Positions 1-12,427 of a DNA stretch of 64,000 bases are shown here, in pieces. The notes beneath the pieces are model-generated. The model was not told the DNA's origin and searched no databases. It worked only from the letters and a program-made list of their open reading frames with translations. The position numbers and the translations under genes are program-made. The stretch is from NCBI RefSeq assembly GCF_900460525.1, contig NZ_UHIY01000001.1, forward strand, positions 434,001 through 498,000, in the 5' to 3' direction. The DNA is from Yersinia kristensenii. GTDB lineage: Bacteria > Pseudomonadota > Gammaproteobacteria > Enterobacterales > Enterobacteriaceae. Position 1 is the stretch's first letter. Each line of letters starts with the position of its first letter.

Positions 1-53
1 GCTTGTTCCGCTTTCGGCAACGCGTTAAGTTCATTGAGATTGAATTGGCTCAC
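1..53 (-). CDS. cysH: Phosphoadenylyl-sulfate reductase (PAPS reductase), N-terminal fragment
   Basis: Only the first 17 codons lie in the window; the gene runs off the left edge. Translated from a GTG start at 53 the peptide reads [17 protein letters not shown], matching the N-terminus of enterobacterial CysH. The GTG overlaps the cysI stop codon by four bases (GTGA), typical of translational coupling in a cysJIH operon. CysH reduces PAPS to sulfite, the substrate of CysJI. The identity rests on this short peptide and on operon order. Confidence 0.85.
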   Translation of the reverse strand, partial: MSQFNLNELNALPKAEQ

Positions 54-1780
54 ACCCCCTCCTGGACATCATAAAAGTCGCGGGCTGAATCTATCACCGG
101 AGCAATAACACCGACACGAATAACAAAATCACCGAAACCCTCGTCAGTATGGCGCTCTTTAGCCCAACGCCCGACTAACTGGTCGGTAATCGCCAGAATT
201 TCATCTTCGGTAATGTTTTCACGATACATACGCGGTATCCGAGTGCCTTCACGGTTGCCCCCCAGATGCAGGTTATAGCGCCCCATCGCTTTTCCCACCA
301 GCCCAACTTCAGCGAGCAAAGCACGACCACAGCCATTCGGGCAGCCGGTGACGCGCATGACAATATGTTCATTAGGCAAACCCTGTTGTTGCAAAATCCC
401 TTCAATGCGGGTCACAAACTCCGGCAAGAAACGCTCCGCTTCCGCCATTGCCAATGGGCAAGTTGGGAACGAAACGCACGCCATGGAGTTTTCGCGCTGC
501 GGGCTAACACTGTCATCCATCAAACCGTGCTCGCGGGCCAATGCTTCAATGCGCGCTTTGTCTTTTTCCGGCACGCCAGCCACAATCAGGTTTTGATTGG
601 CGGTTAAACGGAAATCGCCCTGATGGATTTTAGCAATTTCCGCCACCCCGGTTTTCAGACTGCGGCCGGGGTAATCCAGCAAACGACCATTTTCGATAAA
701 TAAGGTCAAATGCCACTTTTTATCGATGCCCTTGACCCAGCCGATACGGTCGCCCCGCCCCGTAAATTGGTAAGGTTTGATGGCCCCGAAACTCACACCC
801 GCGCGCTTTTCAACTTCAGCTTTAAACACATCAACCCCAACACGCTCTAGCGTATATTTGGTTTTTGCATTCTTACGATCAGTGCGGTTGCCCCAATCAC
901 GCTGAGTGGTCACCACCGCCTCTGCAATCGCCAAAGTGTATTGCAACGGAATATAGCCAAATTCACTGGCTTTACGTGGGTAAGTATTCTTATCACCGTG
1001 AGCAATGGATAACCCACCGCCCACCAACACGTTAAAACCAACCAACTTACCTTTCTCCGCCACCGCAACAAAGTTGAGATCATTAGCATGGAGATCGACA
1101 TCATTTTGCGGCGGAATGACCACTGTGGTTTTAAATTTGCGCGGTAAATAAGTCGCACCGAGGATCGGTTCTTCATCGGTGGTCGCGACTTTTTCTGCAT
1201 CCAGCCAGATTTCGGCGTAAGCACGAGTGCGCGGTAATAAATGTTCAGAAATCTTCTTCGCCCATTCGTAAGCTTCCTGATGGAGCACTGATTCCACCGG
1301 GTTCGAGGTGCAAAGTACGTTACGGTTAACATCATTTGCCGTCGCCAATGCATCCAGACCCAATTGATTGAGCAACTGGTGAGCCGGTTTCACATTCCCT
1401 TTAAGAATGCCATGAAACTGGAATGTCTGACGGTTAGTAATACGGATGCTGCCGTATAAGGTGTTATCCGCAGCAAATTTATCAATGCCTAGCCACTGTT
1501 GCGGGGTAATAATCCCGCCGGGCAAACGGCACCGCAGCATCATGGCATGACGAGGTTCAAGCTTTTGTTCCGTCCGTTCGGCACGGATATCGCGGTCATC
1601 TTGCTGATACATTCCGTGGAAGCGGATCAGCAGGAAGTTATCGCCGTTGAACCCGCCGGTCAGCCCGTCATTCAAATCTTCTGCAATCGTCCCGCGTAGG
1701 AAGTTGCTTTGCGACTTCATGCGCTCGCCGTCAGAAAGTTTTCCCGTCACAACCAACGGCCCAGGGTGTTTTTCACTCAT
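50..1780 (-). CDS. cysI: Sulfite reductase (NADPH) hemoprotein beta subunit
   Basis: 576 residues, close to the 570 of E. coli CysI. It reduces sulfite to sulfide with six electrons delivered by the CysJ flavoprotein in the cytoplasm. The four cysteines that hold the 4Fe-4S cluster and siroheme are visible in two C-terminal motifs, [10 protein letters not shown] and [11 protein letters not shown] (CxxxxxC and CxxxC). The ferredoxin-like repeats with NxQ/RQTFQFHG lie in the N-terminal third. The start codon at 1780 shares a base with the cysJ stop, and the stop overlaps the cysH start, so cysJ, cysI and cysH form one coupled operon. No damage is visible. Confidence 0.97.
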   Translation of the reverse strand: MSEKHPGPLVVTGKLSDGERMKSQSNFLRGTIAEDLNDGLTGGFNGDNFLLIRFHGMYQQDDRDIRAERTEQKLEPRHAMMLRCRLPGGIITPQQWLGIDKFAADNTLYGSIRITNRQTFQFHGILKGNVKPAHQLLNQLGLDALATANDVNRNVLCTSNPVESVLHQEAYEWAKKISEHLLPRTRAYAEIWLDAEKVATTDEEPILGATYLPRKFKTTVVIPPQNDVDLHANDLNFVAVAEKGKLVGFNVLVGGGLSIAHGDKNTYPRKASEFGYIPLQYTLAIAEAVVTTQRDWGNRTDRKNAKTKYTLERVGVDVFKAEVEKRAGVSFGAIKPYQFTGRGDRIGWVKGIDKKWHLTLFIENGRLLDYPGRSLKTGVAEIAKIHQGDFRLTANQNLIVAGVPEKDKARIEALAREHGLMDDSVSPQRENSMACVSFPTCPLAMAEAERFLPEFVTRIEGILQQQGLPNEHIVMRVTGCPNGCGRALLAEVGLVGKAMGRYNLHLGGNREGTRIPRMYRENITEDEILAITDQLVGRWAKERHTDEGFGDFVIRVGVIAPVIDSARDFYDVQEGV

Positions 1781-3582
1781 CAGTACACATCCCGCTGATA
1801 ACGGCGCGCCAGGCGCAGCTCACTTAAATATTCATCAGCCTGCTCAGCATCCATCGCGCCGTGCAGAGCCACCACGTCCAGTAAAACCTGCTCAACGTCT
1901 TTCGCCATGCGATTAGCATCGCCACAGACGTAAATGTGGGCACCTTGTTGGATCCAGTTCCACAGTTCTGCACCTTGTTCGCGCAGTTTGTCTTGTACAT
2001 ATATTTTATGGGCTTGATCGCGCGACCACGCCAGATCAATGCGGGTCAGCAAGCCAGTTTTGACATAGCGTTGCCATTCAACCTGATAGAGAAAATCTTC
2101 AGTGAAATGCGGGTTACCGAAAAGTAACCAGTTTTTACCCGTGGCCCCGTCAGCTTCGCGCTGCTGCATAAAGGCACGGAAAGGGGCAATGCCGGTTCCC
2201 GGCCCAATCATTATCACTGGCGTTTCTGGGTTAGCCGGTAATCGGAAGTTATCGTTATGTTCGATAAAGATGCGGATATCGCCATCGACCTCCAATCGAT
2301 CAGCCAGATAACCCGATGCGCCACCAGTGCGAGGACGGCCATCAATCTCATAGCGCACCACACCAACGGTGATATGCACTTCGTTCTCAGTTTCAGCCTG
2401 CGAGGAGGCAATGGAATAGAGACGGGGTGTTAGTGGCCGCAACAATGCAATCAGTTGGTCGGCATTCAGATCAGAGGGGGCCTGACGAACCATATCCACA
2501 ATAGGAGTGTTCTTAGCATAGTGTTGCAGCGCCGGTTTATCCGCCAGCAAAGCAATTAATTTTTCATCACGGGAAAGCGCGGCATATTTATCGACAATCA
2601 CCGTGGTATTTTGGGTCAGTTCAAGATGGCTACGCAGCGCTTGTGACACCGATATATTCTGCCCATCAATACTGACCGGCTCATCACCTTTAAGCCACAA
2701 GAGTGCCAATAGCTCGTCGACCAATGCCGGGTCATTATCAAACCAGACCCCCAGAGCATCACCCGGCTGATAGCGCAGCCCGGAATCCCCTAAATCAATT
2801 TCAATATGGCGCACATCTTTTTCAGAGTGACGGCCCGTCACTTTTTGCAGCACCGATAATTTTGCGGTCAGTGGCGCACTCTTGCTGTAAGGGCTAGAGG
2901 TAATTTCATCGACCGCGCCGCTTTGTGTTACTGCTACCGCAGACGCTGATTGCGCGGGGACTCTTGCCTGCAAGGCCGCCACAACCTGTTGACGCCATTG
3001 TTGTGCTGATTCTTGATATTCCACATCAGCATCAACTCTTTCAACTAACCGCTGCGCCCCCAAATCAGCCAATTTGTTGTCGAAATCTTTGGCTGCCTGG
3101 CAAAAATGCTCATAGGAAGTATCGCCTAAACCAAACACCGCAAAGGCGGTTTCTGACAATTTAGGCGCTTTTTTAGAGAATAAGAACTTATGCAGCGCCA
3201 CGGCCTCTTCGGCTGGCTCGCCTTCGCCTTGGGTGGAAGCAACAATCACCAGCAAACGTTCCTGCGCGATCTGTTTAAACTTATAATCACCGGCATTAAC
3301 CAGATTGACGTTAAGTTTGGCGGCCAAAAGGTCATCGCGTAACTGTTCAGCCAAACGCCGCGCATTACCGGTTTGGGAAGCAGAAATCAGGGTGATCGTC
3401 GCTGCTGGGGCGGCCACAGCAGGAGCAACAACCGCGCCAGGTTGTTGGTTAACCATGCCCCAGAAATAGCCAGATAACCATGCCATTTGGGTGGGGGAGA
3501 ACTCACCAACCGCGGCTTGCAAGCGGGCCAACTGCTCCGGCGATAGCGGGAGTAAAGAAGTAGGAGGAACCTGAGTCGTCAT
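1780..3582 (-). CDS. cysJ: Sulfite reductase (NADPH) flavoprotein alpha subunit
   Basis: 600 residues (E. coli 599). It passes electrons from NADPH through FAD and FMN to CysI. An N-terminal flavodoxin domain begins near residue 65 ([28 protein letters not shown]). The FAD module has RLYSIASS, and the NADPH module has [12 protein letters not shown] and [13 protein letters not shown] near the C-terminus. The reading frame is open for 13 codons upstream, but I choose the ATG at 3582: it is preceded by AAAGGAATT at a good distance and gives the family length and the MTTQVPP start. First gene of the cysJIH operon, divergent from queD. Confidence 0.97.
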   Translation of the reverse strand: MTTQVPPTSLLPLSPEQLARLQAAVGEFSPTQMAWLSGYFWGMVNQQPGAVVAPAVAAPAATITLISASQTGNARRLAEQLRDDLLAAKLNVNLVNAGDYKFKQIAQERLLVIVASTQGEGEPAEEAVALHKFLFSKKAPKLSETAFAVFGLGDTSYEHFCQAAKDFDNKLADLGAQRLVERVDADVEYQESAQQWRQQVVAALQARVPAQSASAVAVTQSGAVDEITSSPYSKSAPLTAKLSVLQKVTGRHSEKDVRHIEIDLGDSGLRYQPGDALGVWFDNDPALVDELLALLWLKGDEPVSIDGQNISVSQALRSHLELTQNTTVIVDKYAALSRDEKLIALLADKPALQHYAKNTPIVDMVRQAPSDLNADQLIALLRPLTPRLYSIASSQAETENEVHITVGVVRYEIDGRPRTGGASGYLADRLEVDGDIRIFIEHNDNFRLPANPETPVIMIGPGTGIAPFRAFMQQREADGATGKNWLLFGNPHFTEDFLYQVEWQRYVKTGLLTRIDLAWSRDQAHKIYVQDKLREQGAELWNWIQQGAHIYVCGDANRMAKDVEQVLLDVVALHGAMDAEQADEYLSELRLARRYQRDVY

Positions 3583-3968
3583 TGCAGTACTAATTCCTTT
3601 ATGCTTAGCCACGGTAGGCACGGACAGCTATCAGTGCGAACAGTTTGCGCTCAAAAGTCTTGATAGTTTGTAAGGTTAACCATCCCGATAATAACAATTA
3701 AAGAAGCAATGGAAATAATAAATAACCAAAACGACTAAGCAGTTTTTCAGGTAATAGATATGAGTTAAAGTGTTCAACTTATTAGCAAATTTTCGCCCAC
3801 TGATATTGCACTATAAATTAATCATATCTATATAAAAATCAGTGGAATACGTTCAATATAAGCAAGCCACATCTGGCCCAATAGAGCGCACAGTGACGGG
3901 CATTCATAGCCAGCATCCATGCTTTCCGGTACTATGCGGCGTTTTTTTGAGTCAATAAGGTCAGAATT
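3583..3968. promoter_or_regulatory. Divergent cysJ / queD intergenic region
   Basis: About 385 bases without a gene, AT-rich, between the divergent cysJ and queD. In enterobacteria the cysJIH promoter is activated by CysB, whose sites are too degenerate for me to place by eye. The segment just before queD carries a usable Shine-Dalgarno (AAGGTCAG at about 3957-3964). I see no ORF with a credible start, no repeat and no clear terminator here. Confidence 0.5.
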
Positions 3969-4328
3969 ATGAGCACCACCCTATTTAAAGATTTTCAGTT
4001 TGAAGCCGCCCACTTGTTGCCCCATGTCCCAGAGGGACACAAATGCGGTCGTTTGCACGGCCATTCATTTATGATCCGTATTGAGGTGACAGGGGAAGTT
4101 GATGCTCACTCCGGCTGGGTGATGGACTTTGCTGAACTCAAGGCTGCATTCAAACCCATTTGGGAACGTTTGGATCATCACTATCTGAATGACATTCCCG
4201 GCCTGGAAAACCCTACCAGTGAAGTGCTGGCCAGTTGGATTTGGCAGCAGCTTAAACCGCAATTACCAGAGCTCAGCGCGGTGATGGTAAAAGAGACCTG
4301 TTCGGCGGGTTGTGTTTACCGCGGGTAA
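3969..4328 (+). CDS. queD: 6-carboxy-5,6,7,8-tetrahydropterin synthase QueD
   Basis: 119 residues, the normal length. It converts 7,8-dihydroneopterin triphosphate to 6-carboxytetrahydropterin, the second step toward the queuosine precursor preQ0. Visible motifs are the zinc-binding histidines (FEAAHLL, then [12 protein letters not shown], in which the catalytic Cys also lies), LDHHYLN, and the C-terminal glutamate-containing motif [14 protein letters not shown] 3969 follows AAGGTCAG. It is divergent from cysJ as in E. coli. The next pathway gene, queE, follows on the opposite strand across an ERIC repeat. Confidence 0.96.
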   Translation: MSTTLFKDFQFEAAHLLPHVPEGHKCGRLHGHSFMIRIEVTGEVDAHSGWVMDFAELKAAFKPIWERLDHHYLNDIPGLENPTSEVLASWIWQQLKPQLPELSAVMVKETCSAGCVYRG

Positions 4329-4349
4329 TAAATCGCGACTAACAAATCG

Positions 4350-4472
4350 ATACCCAAAGTCATTGATGTTGCAGCAAGACAGCAAGTGAATGAATCCCAA
4401 TGAGCTTACATGAGTAAGTGATTTGGGTGAATGAGCGCCGCAACACGGCTGCGGCGGCAAGGACGAAGGGGA
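4350..4472. repeat. ERIC (enterobacterial repetitive intergenic consensus) element
   Basis: An element of about 123 bp between the convergent ends of queD and queE. The core GAGCTTACATGAGTAAGTGA with flanking GAATCCCAAT and TTTGGGTGAATGAGCG matches the ERIC core (AGCTTACATAAGTAAGTGAC with a GGGGTGAGCG flank). The outer arms TACCCAAAGTCATTGATG and CAAGGACGAAGGGG pair as imperfect inverted ends. It is transcribed into the 3' ends of both genes. ERIC elements are non-coding and non-autonomous. A second, similar copy lies at 25691-25813. Confidence 0.88.
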
Positions 4473-5144
4473 TTAAGCGATATTTAAATACTTATGCGTC
4501 TGCATCGACAACCGCCAATTCTTGGCGATACAGGTTTCAATGCAGAGCTTAGTGGCATCTTCTTTCTGGCTGATCGGCTGCAAAGCAATAATCCGTTTTT
4601 TGTCATCTGTCAGGGTGACTAACAGTACTTCAAGTGCTTCAATATCCCGCAAACGCCCCACCGGATGTTTAATTTCATCCGCTCGCTGTAATGCCTGTGG
4701 CAATACTTTTAGGCCGCCGCGCATATTCACTTTTGGCGAAACCGTCACCCACGTGGTGGCGGAACACTGCACTTCATGAGTACCGCTGGTTTCAATTTGG
4801 CAACTGTAACCGGCTTGCTCCAATTGGGATGTTAAAGGGAGCAAATCGTAAATCGCTGGCTCCCCCCCAGTTATCACCACATGGCGGGCGGTATACCCTT
4901 GTTGACGGAAGATATCCAGTAACTGCTGCTCACTGGCTGTTCCCCAGAGATCACTTTCCGCGGTTTTTACCATGATGCGCTGCATATCAACTTCCCGATC
5001 AGCCTCTTTTTCCCAGGTATGTTTGGTGTCACACCAGCTACAACCGACTGGGCAACCCTGCAAACGCACGAAAATCGCCGGTACTCCGGTGAAGTAACCC
5101 TCGCCCTGCAAGGTCTGGAACATTTCATTAATCGGGTACTGCAT
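4473..5144 (-). CDS. queE: 7-carboxy-7-deazaguanine synthase QueE (radical SAM)
   Basis: 223 residues from the ATG at 5144, the same length as E. coli QueE. It rearranges 6-carboxytetrahydropterin to 7-carboxy-7-deazaguanine using SAM and a 4Fe-4S cluster. The radical SAM cysteines are seen in LQGCPVGCSWCDTKH (CxxxCxxC), followed by VVITGGEPAIYDL, the SAM-binding GGE motif. An in-frame ATG two codons upstream (5150) has no room for a ribosome site; 5144 has GATAGAG six bases ahead. It acts directly after QueD, encoded next door on the other strand. Confidence 0.95.
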   Translation of the reverse strand: MQYPINEMFQTLQGEGYFTGVPAIFVRLQGCPVGCSWCDTKHTWEKEADREVDMQRIMVKTAESDLWGTASEQQLLDIFRQQGYTARHVVITGGEPAIYDLLPLTSQLEQAGYSCQIETSGTHEVQCSATTWVTVSPKVNMRGGLKVLPQALQRADEIKHPVGRLRDIEALEVLLVTLTDDKKRIIALQPISQKEDATKLCIETCIAKNWRLSMQTHKYLNIA

Positions 5145-5247
5145 TAGCATCTCTATCGTGATTCAAACCAATGCGTGATTATCGCAGATTCCCTGGCTGT
5201 GACCAAACTGGTAACACCAAAGCTACCAGTTTGTTTGTATCAGGCCG

Positions 5248-5772
5248 TTACTCGATGACCCCACAAGCCATGCGCGCACCGCCACCACCCAAAGGCATTG
5301 GATGGTCGGCATAGTTATCACCACCAGCATGAATCATTAGTGCGTGTTGTTTCATCTCGGATAACGATTTCAGGCGCGGAGCCAATACTTGGTAGGTCGC
5401 AGTGCCATCGGCATTGACCACCAGCCCTGGCAGATCACCCAAATGCCCTTTATCATTATAAGGCCCAAGGTGCGTCCCGGTTTTTTGCGGATCGAAATGA
5501 CCGCCCGCAGCCAATGCGGGCACAGCTTTACCGTCTTTCTGCCCCGGCGCACAGCTTGGGTTCTCATGGAGATGGAAACCGTGAACACCCGCAACTAGCC
5601 CAGTCAGAGTTGGCGTGAACAATAAACCATAAGGCGTTTCTGTCACGGTAACAGTGCCCAGCGTTTTGCCATTTCCATCTGGCAGCGCTTCATTCATGGT
5701 CACGGTAACCCCGGCAGCCAGCACGCTGCCCGTGAAAAGCATCGCCGGTAACGTTAAGTATTTCAATCTCAT
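5248..5772 (-). CDS. sodC: Periplasmic Cu,Zn superoxide dismutase
   Basis: 174 residues with a cleavable signal peptide (MRLKYLTLPAMLFTGSVLAA). It dismutes superoxide in the periplasm. Copper and zinc ligands are visible in order: HGFHLHENPSC, GGHFDPQKTGTHLGP, HLGDLPGL, and HALMIHAGGDNY, ending with GGGGARMACGVIE; the two cysteines of the structural disulfide are present (HENPSC and MACG). A ribosome site AAGGAAG precedes ATG 5772. It lies downstream of the methionine gamma-lyase gene in the same direction, separated by a hairpin, so it probably has its own promoter. Confidence 0.95.
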   Translation of the reverse strand: MRLKYLTLPAMLFTGSVLAAGVTVTMNEALPDGNGKTLGTVTVTETPYGLLFTPTLTGLVAGVHGFHLHENPSCAPGQKDGKAVPALAAGGHFDPQKTGTHLGPYNDKGHLGDLPGLVVNADGTATYQVLAPRLKSLSEMKQHALMIHAGGDNYADHPMPLGGGGARMACGVIE

Positions 5773-5935
5773 CAGTTATCTTCCTTTATGCATTATTGTC
5801 GAATCATTCGGGTACTGATTAATAATAACGGGTGATGAATTATCTGCACGATGGTGGTGTTAGAGATGTGAGTCAGGTGAGGGGTTCTGACGATATTCGG
5901 ATTAATCTCGCAGGAATAAGTAATCGATAACAATA

Positions 5936-5963
5936 GGTTAATCTGCAAAACAGCAGATTAACC
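5936..5963 (-). terminator. Perfect 11-bp hairpin downstream of the megL-like gene
   Basis: GGTTAATCTGC and GCAGATTAACC pair perfectly around an AAAACA loop, 39 bases beyond the stop of the methionine gamma-lyase gene. On the minus strand the hairpin is followed by TATTGTTATCG, only moderately T-rich, so it may be a weak intrinsic terminator or an mRNA 3'-end stabiliser. It could also be an operator for sodC, which starts 164 bases further on. Confidence 0.5.
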
Positions 5964-6001
5964 CGAGTAAATTAGAAAAGTAAAAAATAAAGTCTCCCCT
6001 C

Positions 6002-7228
6002 TCAATCAGCGATTAACTCGGCGTTTCCATGGATTGCCTTTGCGACCTCTAATGCCTGAAGTAAATCATTTAATAGATCCCCTACATCCTCTAACCCCAC
6101 CGAGAGTCGAATTAACCCATCGCTAATTAAATGCTGATGCCGTTCCTCGGGGGTATAAGAGGAGTGGGTCATACTAGCCGGATGCTGCGCTAATGTTTCA
6201 CAGTCACCCAAACTGACCGCACGATAAATGAGTTGTAGCGCATTGAGAAAGGCGATACCCACCGCCATGCCGCCACGGAGTTCAAAAGCAATCATGCCGC
6301 CAGCTCCTCTCATTTGCCGTTTCACCAACTCATGCTGGGGAAAGTTTGGCAATCCGGGATAATAAATTTTCTCAACCAATGGATGCTGAGATAATTTTTC
6401 AGCAATAGCTTGGGCGCTGGCACAATGCCTTTCCATGCGCACAGCCAATGTTTTCATCCCACGTAAAATCAGTGCTGCATCCTGCGCAGACAGCACCGCA
6501 CCATTCATATCTTTTAGCCCGACCAGACGAATTTGGTCTGCCAGATTTTTGCGCGTCACCGCTAATCCCGCTAACAAATCACCGTGCCCGCCCAAATATT
6601 TAGTCGCAGAATGCACAACAATATCGGCACCTAGCGCCAAAGGCGTTTGTAGATAGGGAGTGCAATAGGTGTTATCCACGATAAAGAGTGAACCATTGGC
6701 ACGGGTAATCTGGCTCAGCGCCGCAATATCAACAATTCGCATATTCGGATTAGCTGGCGTTTCGCAGTAAACCAGCCTGGTTTGTTCCGAAATAGCCGCA
6801 GCCAGTTTTCGCGAATCAGTTAAATCTACATGGGTAATTTTCACCCCAAATCGTGCCAATCCATGATGAAAATAAGCATAAGTACAGCCATAGATGGTTT
6901 GGTCGACAATAATTTCATCGCCCGGTTTAAGAAACGTCCAACAGCAAGCCGTAATAGCCCCCATCCCCGATGAAAAAGCGACAGCCGCCTCCCCCTCTTC
7001 CAGTATGGCAATACGACGCTCCAACAAATCTAATGTTGGATTACTGATTCTTGAGTAAAAATAACCTTTCTCTGTTCCGGCAAAACAAGCCCCACCGTAT
7101 TCCGCACTGGGGAAAGTAAAAGTAGAACTCATATAGACCGGCGGCGATAATGCGCCTAAATGCTCTTGAGGGTGATAGCCATAATGGATAGCCTGAGTAG
7201 AAAAAGACTTTGCTGGCTGCATCGACAT
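6002..7228 (-). CDS. megL: Methionine gamma-lyase-type PLP enzyme (Cys/Met metabolism family)
   Basis: 408 residues, aligned throughout with Cys/Met-metabolism PLP enzymes. The PLP lysine is K210 in HSATKYLGGHGD; the phosphate site is FSSGMGA; Y113 and C115 in TIYGCTYAYF match the Tyr-Gly-Cys motif that marks methionine gamma-lyases rather than cystathionine gamma-synthase or beta-lyase. Expected reaction: methionine to methanethiol, 2-oxobutyrate and ammonia. The ATG at 7228 follows GAGGAT. It is the last gene of a unit with a DUF1641 protein and an SQR-like flavoprotein upstream, which suggests handling of volatile sulfur products. Cystathionine gamma-lyase activity cannot be excluded from sequence. 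Confidence 0.85.
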   Translation of the reverse strand: MSMQPAKSFSTQAIHYGYHPQEHLGALSPPVYMSSTFTFPSAEYGGACFAGTEKGYFYSRISNPTLDLLERRIAILEEGEAAVAFSSGMGAITACCWTFLKPGDEIIVDQTIYGCTYAYFHHGLARFGVKITHVDLTDSRKLAAAISEQTRLVYCETPANPNMRIVDIAALSQITRANGSLFIVDNTYCTPYLQTPLALGADIVVHSATKYLGGHGDLLAGLAVTRKNLADQIRLVGLKDMNGAVLSAQDAALILRGMKTLAVRMERHCASAQAIAEKLSQHPLVEKIYYPGLPNFPQHELVKRQMRGAGGMIAFELRGGMAVGIAFLNALQLIYRAVSLGDCETLAQHPASMTHSSYTPEERHQHLISDGLIRLSVGLEDVGDLLNDLLQALEVAKAIHGNAELIAD

Positions 7229-7252
7229 CTATATATCCTCATAAAAATAGCG

Positions 7253-7657
7253 TTAAGGTGGCGATATTTTTGTAGCATTAATTCTTTGACCAATTATCTG
7301 CAACGTCCGTAATAACAACGTAATTCCGACTAATGTGTCTCGGTCGCGAAATAAAGAATATAACGAACGGTAATTAACTGCCTCTTGATTAAGCCGCAAC
7401 TCAGTATTCGCTATCCTTAATGCATTACCACTTTCCCATCCAACGGCAACAATACTTTCGAATACACCAGCCAATTTCTCGACTAATGCATTATCTGCAA
7501 TATCAACCACATCAGATAACAATGACAACATATCGACTGCGTTATTTAATCGCCCTCCCGCCAGTAATGGTTGTAATTTATTAAGCAATTGCGTGAAATC
7601 AACCTCAGGCGTTATTGCTTTATCAACATAATTTTCATCTGATTGATGTTCGCTCAT
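7253..7657 (-). CDS. DUF1641 family protein
   Basis: 134 residues from ATG 7657, which has AAGAGAA upstream and lies 11 bases after the SQR-like stop. An upstream in-frame start at 7696 would overlap that gene and lacks a ribosome site. The sequence is mostly helical with a conserved-looking stretch LLAGGRLNNAVDMLSLLSDV and IVAVGWESGNALRIA, which I associate with DUF1641 proteins often found beside sulfide:quinone oxidoreductases or formate dehydrogenase-like genes. No catalytic motif or signal peptide is evident; molecular function unknown. The position between SQR-like and megL genes suggests an accessory role for the flavoprotein. Confidence 0.8.
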   Translation of the reverse strand: MSEHQSDENYVDKAITPEVDFTQLLNKLQPLLAGGRLNNAVDMLSLLSDVVDIADNALVEKLAGVFESIVAVGWESGNALRIANTELRLNQEAVNYRSLYSLFRDRDTLVGITLLLRTLQIIGQRINATKISPP

Positions 7658-7668
7658 ATTTTCTCTTA

Positions 7669-8859
7669 TTAAATTAAGCCACGGACAGTGGCCCAATATA
7701 AACCACGGTTAAAACCATTCCGTAACATTCCACCCACTTTGGTCGGTGGTGTTGGCATCACATCATTACGGTAGTCGTACCACAATGGCATCCCCGCATT
7801 CAGCCCCATTTGGGCCAGTGCTTGTACTTTTCCATCGTAATAATGGGTTGGGTAGCCAATGCGCAGCTCAGAAACAATATTGTCAGCGATAACAGGAGCT
7901 TGATTATGGCAAGAGCCACCTGCTTTACTAATCGGCAAGTCAACGGTATCGCCAATAACATAGACCCCCGGCTGCCCATAGACTTGCAGGGTTTGATGGT
8001 CAGTCGGCAACCAGCCCTCCCCATTATCCCATTCACTCAAGCCGGTGTTACGCACAGCATCAACAGCAGTAATAGGAGGGGTACTCATTAAAATATCAAA
8101 GGGTTGCGCGTCTCCTTCGGCGGAATAGGCAATCTTTTTATCGGGGTCGACTTTTTGCAGCGTAAAACCGCGCTGGTGCTTGATATCTTTAGCTGCAAAG
8201 ATGTTAGGTAGAACTTCGCCTGTCGGTCTTTGTAAGAAAAGGCAATTACGCAATAGCTGAGAAACTGTGGGATAGGTATAGACAATTTCAATAGCATTAC
8301 GCACCCCACGACGGCGGAGATAGTCATCCAACATCAGTGTGGTTTCTATCGGAGCAATGCCACATTGATGGGGTACATTGGGTGTTTGCGGGAAAGAGAC
8401 AGTAATAAAAATACGACCTTTCTCTATTTTAGCTAATTTATCAGCTAATTGACGTGAAGCGGCATATTGATAAAAATGATCACCTGCTTCAGCAAGGCCT
8501 TCAATTCTATCGGGGCGAGGGACACACCCTGTCGCAAAGACCAAAAAGTCATAATTATATTTTTTCCCACTACGACATGATATTTCTCTTTTTGAAAAAT
8601 CGAAACTTTCGGCTTTATCGACAATAAAAGTAACTTCTGGCCGTAACAAACTTTGCTGTGAACGTTCCAACTCTTGCTTATAAAATAAGTTGAAAGCGAC
8701 ATACATAAAAGCGGGTTTATAGTAGTGAACTGGAGAGTCAGAAATAAGTATTAACTCAACTTTATTTTCAAGAATATCTCGATGTAATTTAGCTGCTAAT
8801 AAATTAGCTAAAATAGTACCACCAGTGCCACCACCGATAATAACAATCCTATTGAGCAT
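7669..8859 (-). CDS. SQR-like FAD-dependent pyridine nucleotide-disulfide oxidoreductase family protein
   Basis: 396 residues. The N-terminal FAD dinucleotide fold (VIIGGGTGGTILAN), an internal ATGC motif (LVFATGCVPRPD) and the C-terminal FAD-contact motif (VYVIGDTVDLPISKAGGSC) give a sulfide:quinone oxidoreductase-like layout. Cysteines C112, C166 (PHQCGIAP) and C317 are candidates for the redox pair and substrate-trapping residues, but only the first two sit where classical SQRs have them, so the substrate (sulfide, persulfide or methanethiol) is open. No transmembrane helix; SQRs bind the membrane through C-terminal amphipathic helices. ATG 8859 follows GGGGTAAGA. First gene of the unit with DUF1641 and megL. 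Confidence 0.8.
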   Translation of the reverse strand: MLNRIVIIGGGTGGTILANLLAAKLHRDILENKVELILISDSPVHYYKPAFMYVAFNLFYKQELERSQQSLLRPEVTFIVDKAESFDFSKREISCRSGKKYNYDFLVFATGCVPRPDRIEGLAEAGDHFYQYAASRQLADKLAKIEKGRIFITVSFPQTPNVPHQCGIAPIETTLMLDDYLRRRGVRNAIEIVYTYPTVSQLLRNCLFLQRPTGEVLPNIFAAKDIKHQRGFTLQKVDPDKKIAYSAEGDAQPFDILMSTPPITAVDAVRNTGLSEWDNGEGWLPTDHQTLQVYGQPGVYVIGDTVDLPISKAGGSCHNQAPVIADNIVSELRIGYPTHYYDGKVQALAQMGLNAGMPLWYDYRNDVMPTPPTKVGGMLRNGFNRGLYWATVRGLI

Positions 8860-9144
8860 TTAATCTTACCCCATTAGACCAAGATAAAAATCCTCCTATA
8901 TCTATAATGTCTGCATCAATTATGAATAGCCATGAGTCGCATCAGAATAAATAAGGAATATTAATTAATCAAATCCATGAGATATTAATTGTAGTAATAA
9001 AAAATTAGACGACAAATAATATTTCGTGATGAGCATCACACCATTAAAATTAACATATAAGAAACATTTATGTAACGCAAGGGGATTATATAAATTTAAA
9101 GTAGTTATAATTAACCAGATGACTTTCTCGCTACATTACAGGTA
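8860..9144 (-). promoter_or_regulatory. Promoter region of the SQR-like/DUF1641/megL unit
   Basis: About 285 bases between the eno terminator and the SQR-like gene, very AT-rich and without a credible ORF. It holds a CRP-like palindrome at 9025-9040 and, closer to the gene, an AGGAGG followed only by very short frames. AT-rich stretches could supply several -10 boxes, so I do not place a single promoter. Confidence 0.5.
9025..9040. promoter_or_regulatory. Candidate CRP (cAMP receptor protein) binding site
   Basis: The sequence CGTGATGAGCATCACA is a nearly perfect match to TGTGA-N6-TCACA (one mismatch, in the left half-site) with a self-complementary centre. It lies about 165 bases upstream of the SQR-like start, and no other gene reads away from it, because eno reads toward it and ends in a terminator. 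Catabolite control of the sulfur unit is the inference. Confidence 0.6.
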
Positions 9145-9170
9145 TAAAAAAACCCGCCGCAGCGGGTTTT
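9145..9170 (-). terminator. Rho-independent terminator of eno
   Basis: On the minus strand AACCCGC-TGCG-GCGGGTT is followed by a run of T (AAAAAA on the plus strand at 9146-9151). It lies just past the eno stop and is a canonical intrinsic terminator. Confidence 0.9.
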
Positions 9171-9203
9171 CCATCAACTTTAATCAAAGCTAAAGCACAG
9201 TAA

Positions 9204-12231
<3,028 letters not shown>

Positions 12232-12427
12232 TTAGGTTTAAAGACGATGGAAGAACCAAGACGGGAAAGTAGTATACCCGAACCTTGGTTTCGCTACAAA
12301 CTATCTCCGCGCGAGTGGCCATTTTTGCCATTTTTACCGCGCGAAACATCGTCTTGCTATCCGTTATAATTCAATATATTAACGCAATTAAAACTCAACA
12401 ACCATCCACCAAATGAATTAAAACACC

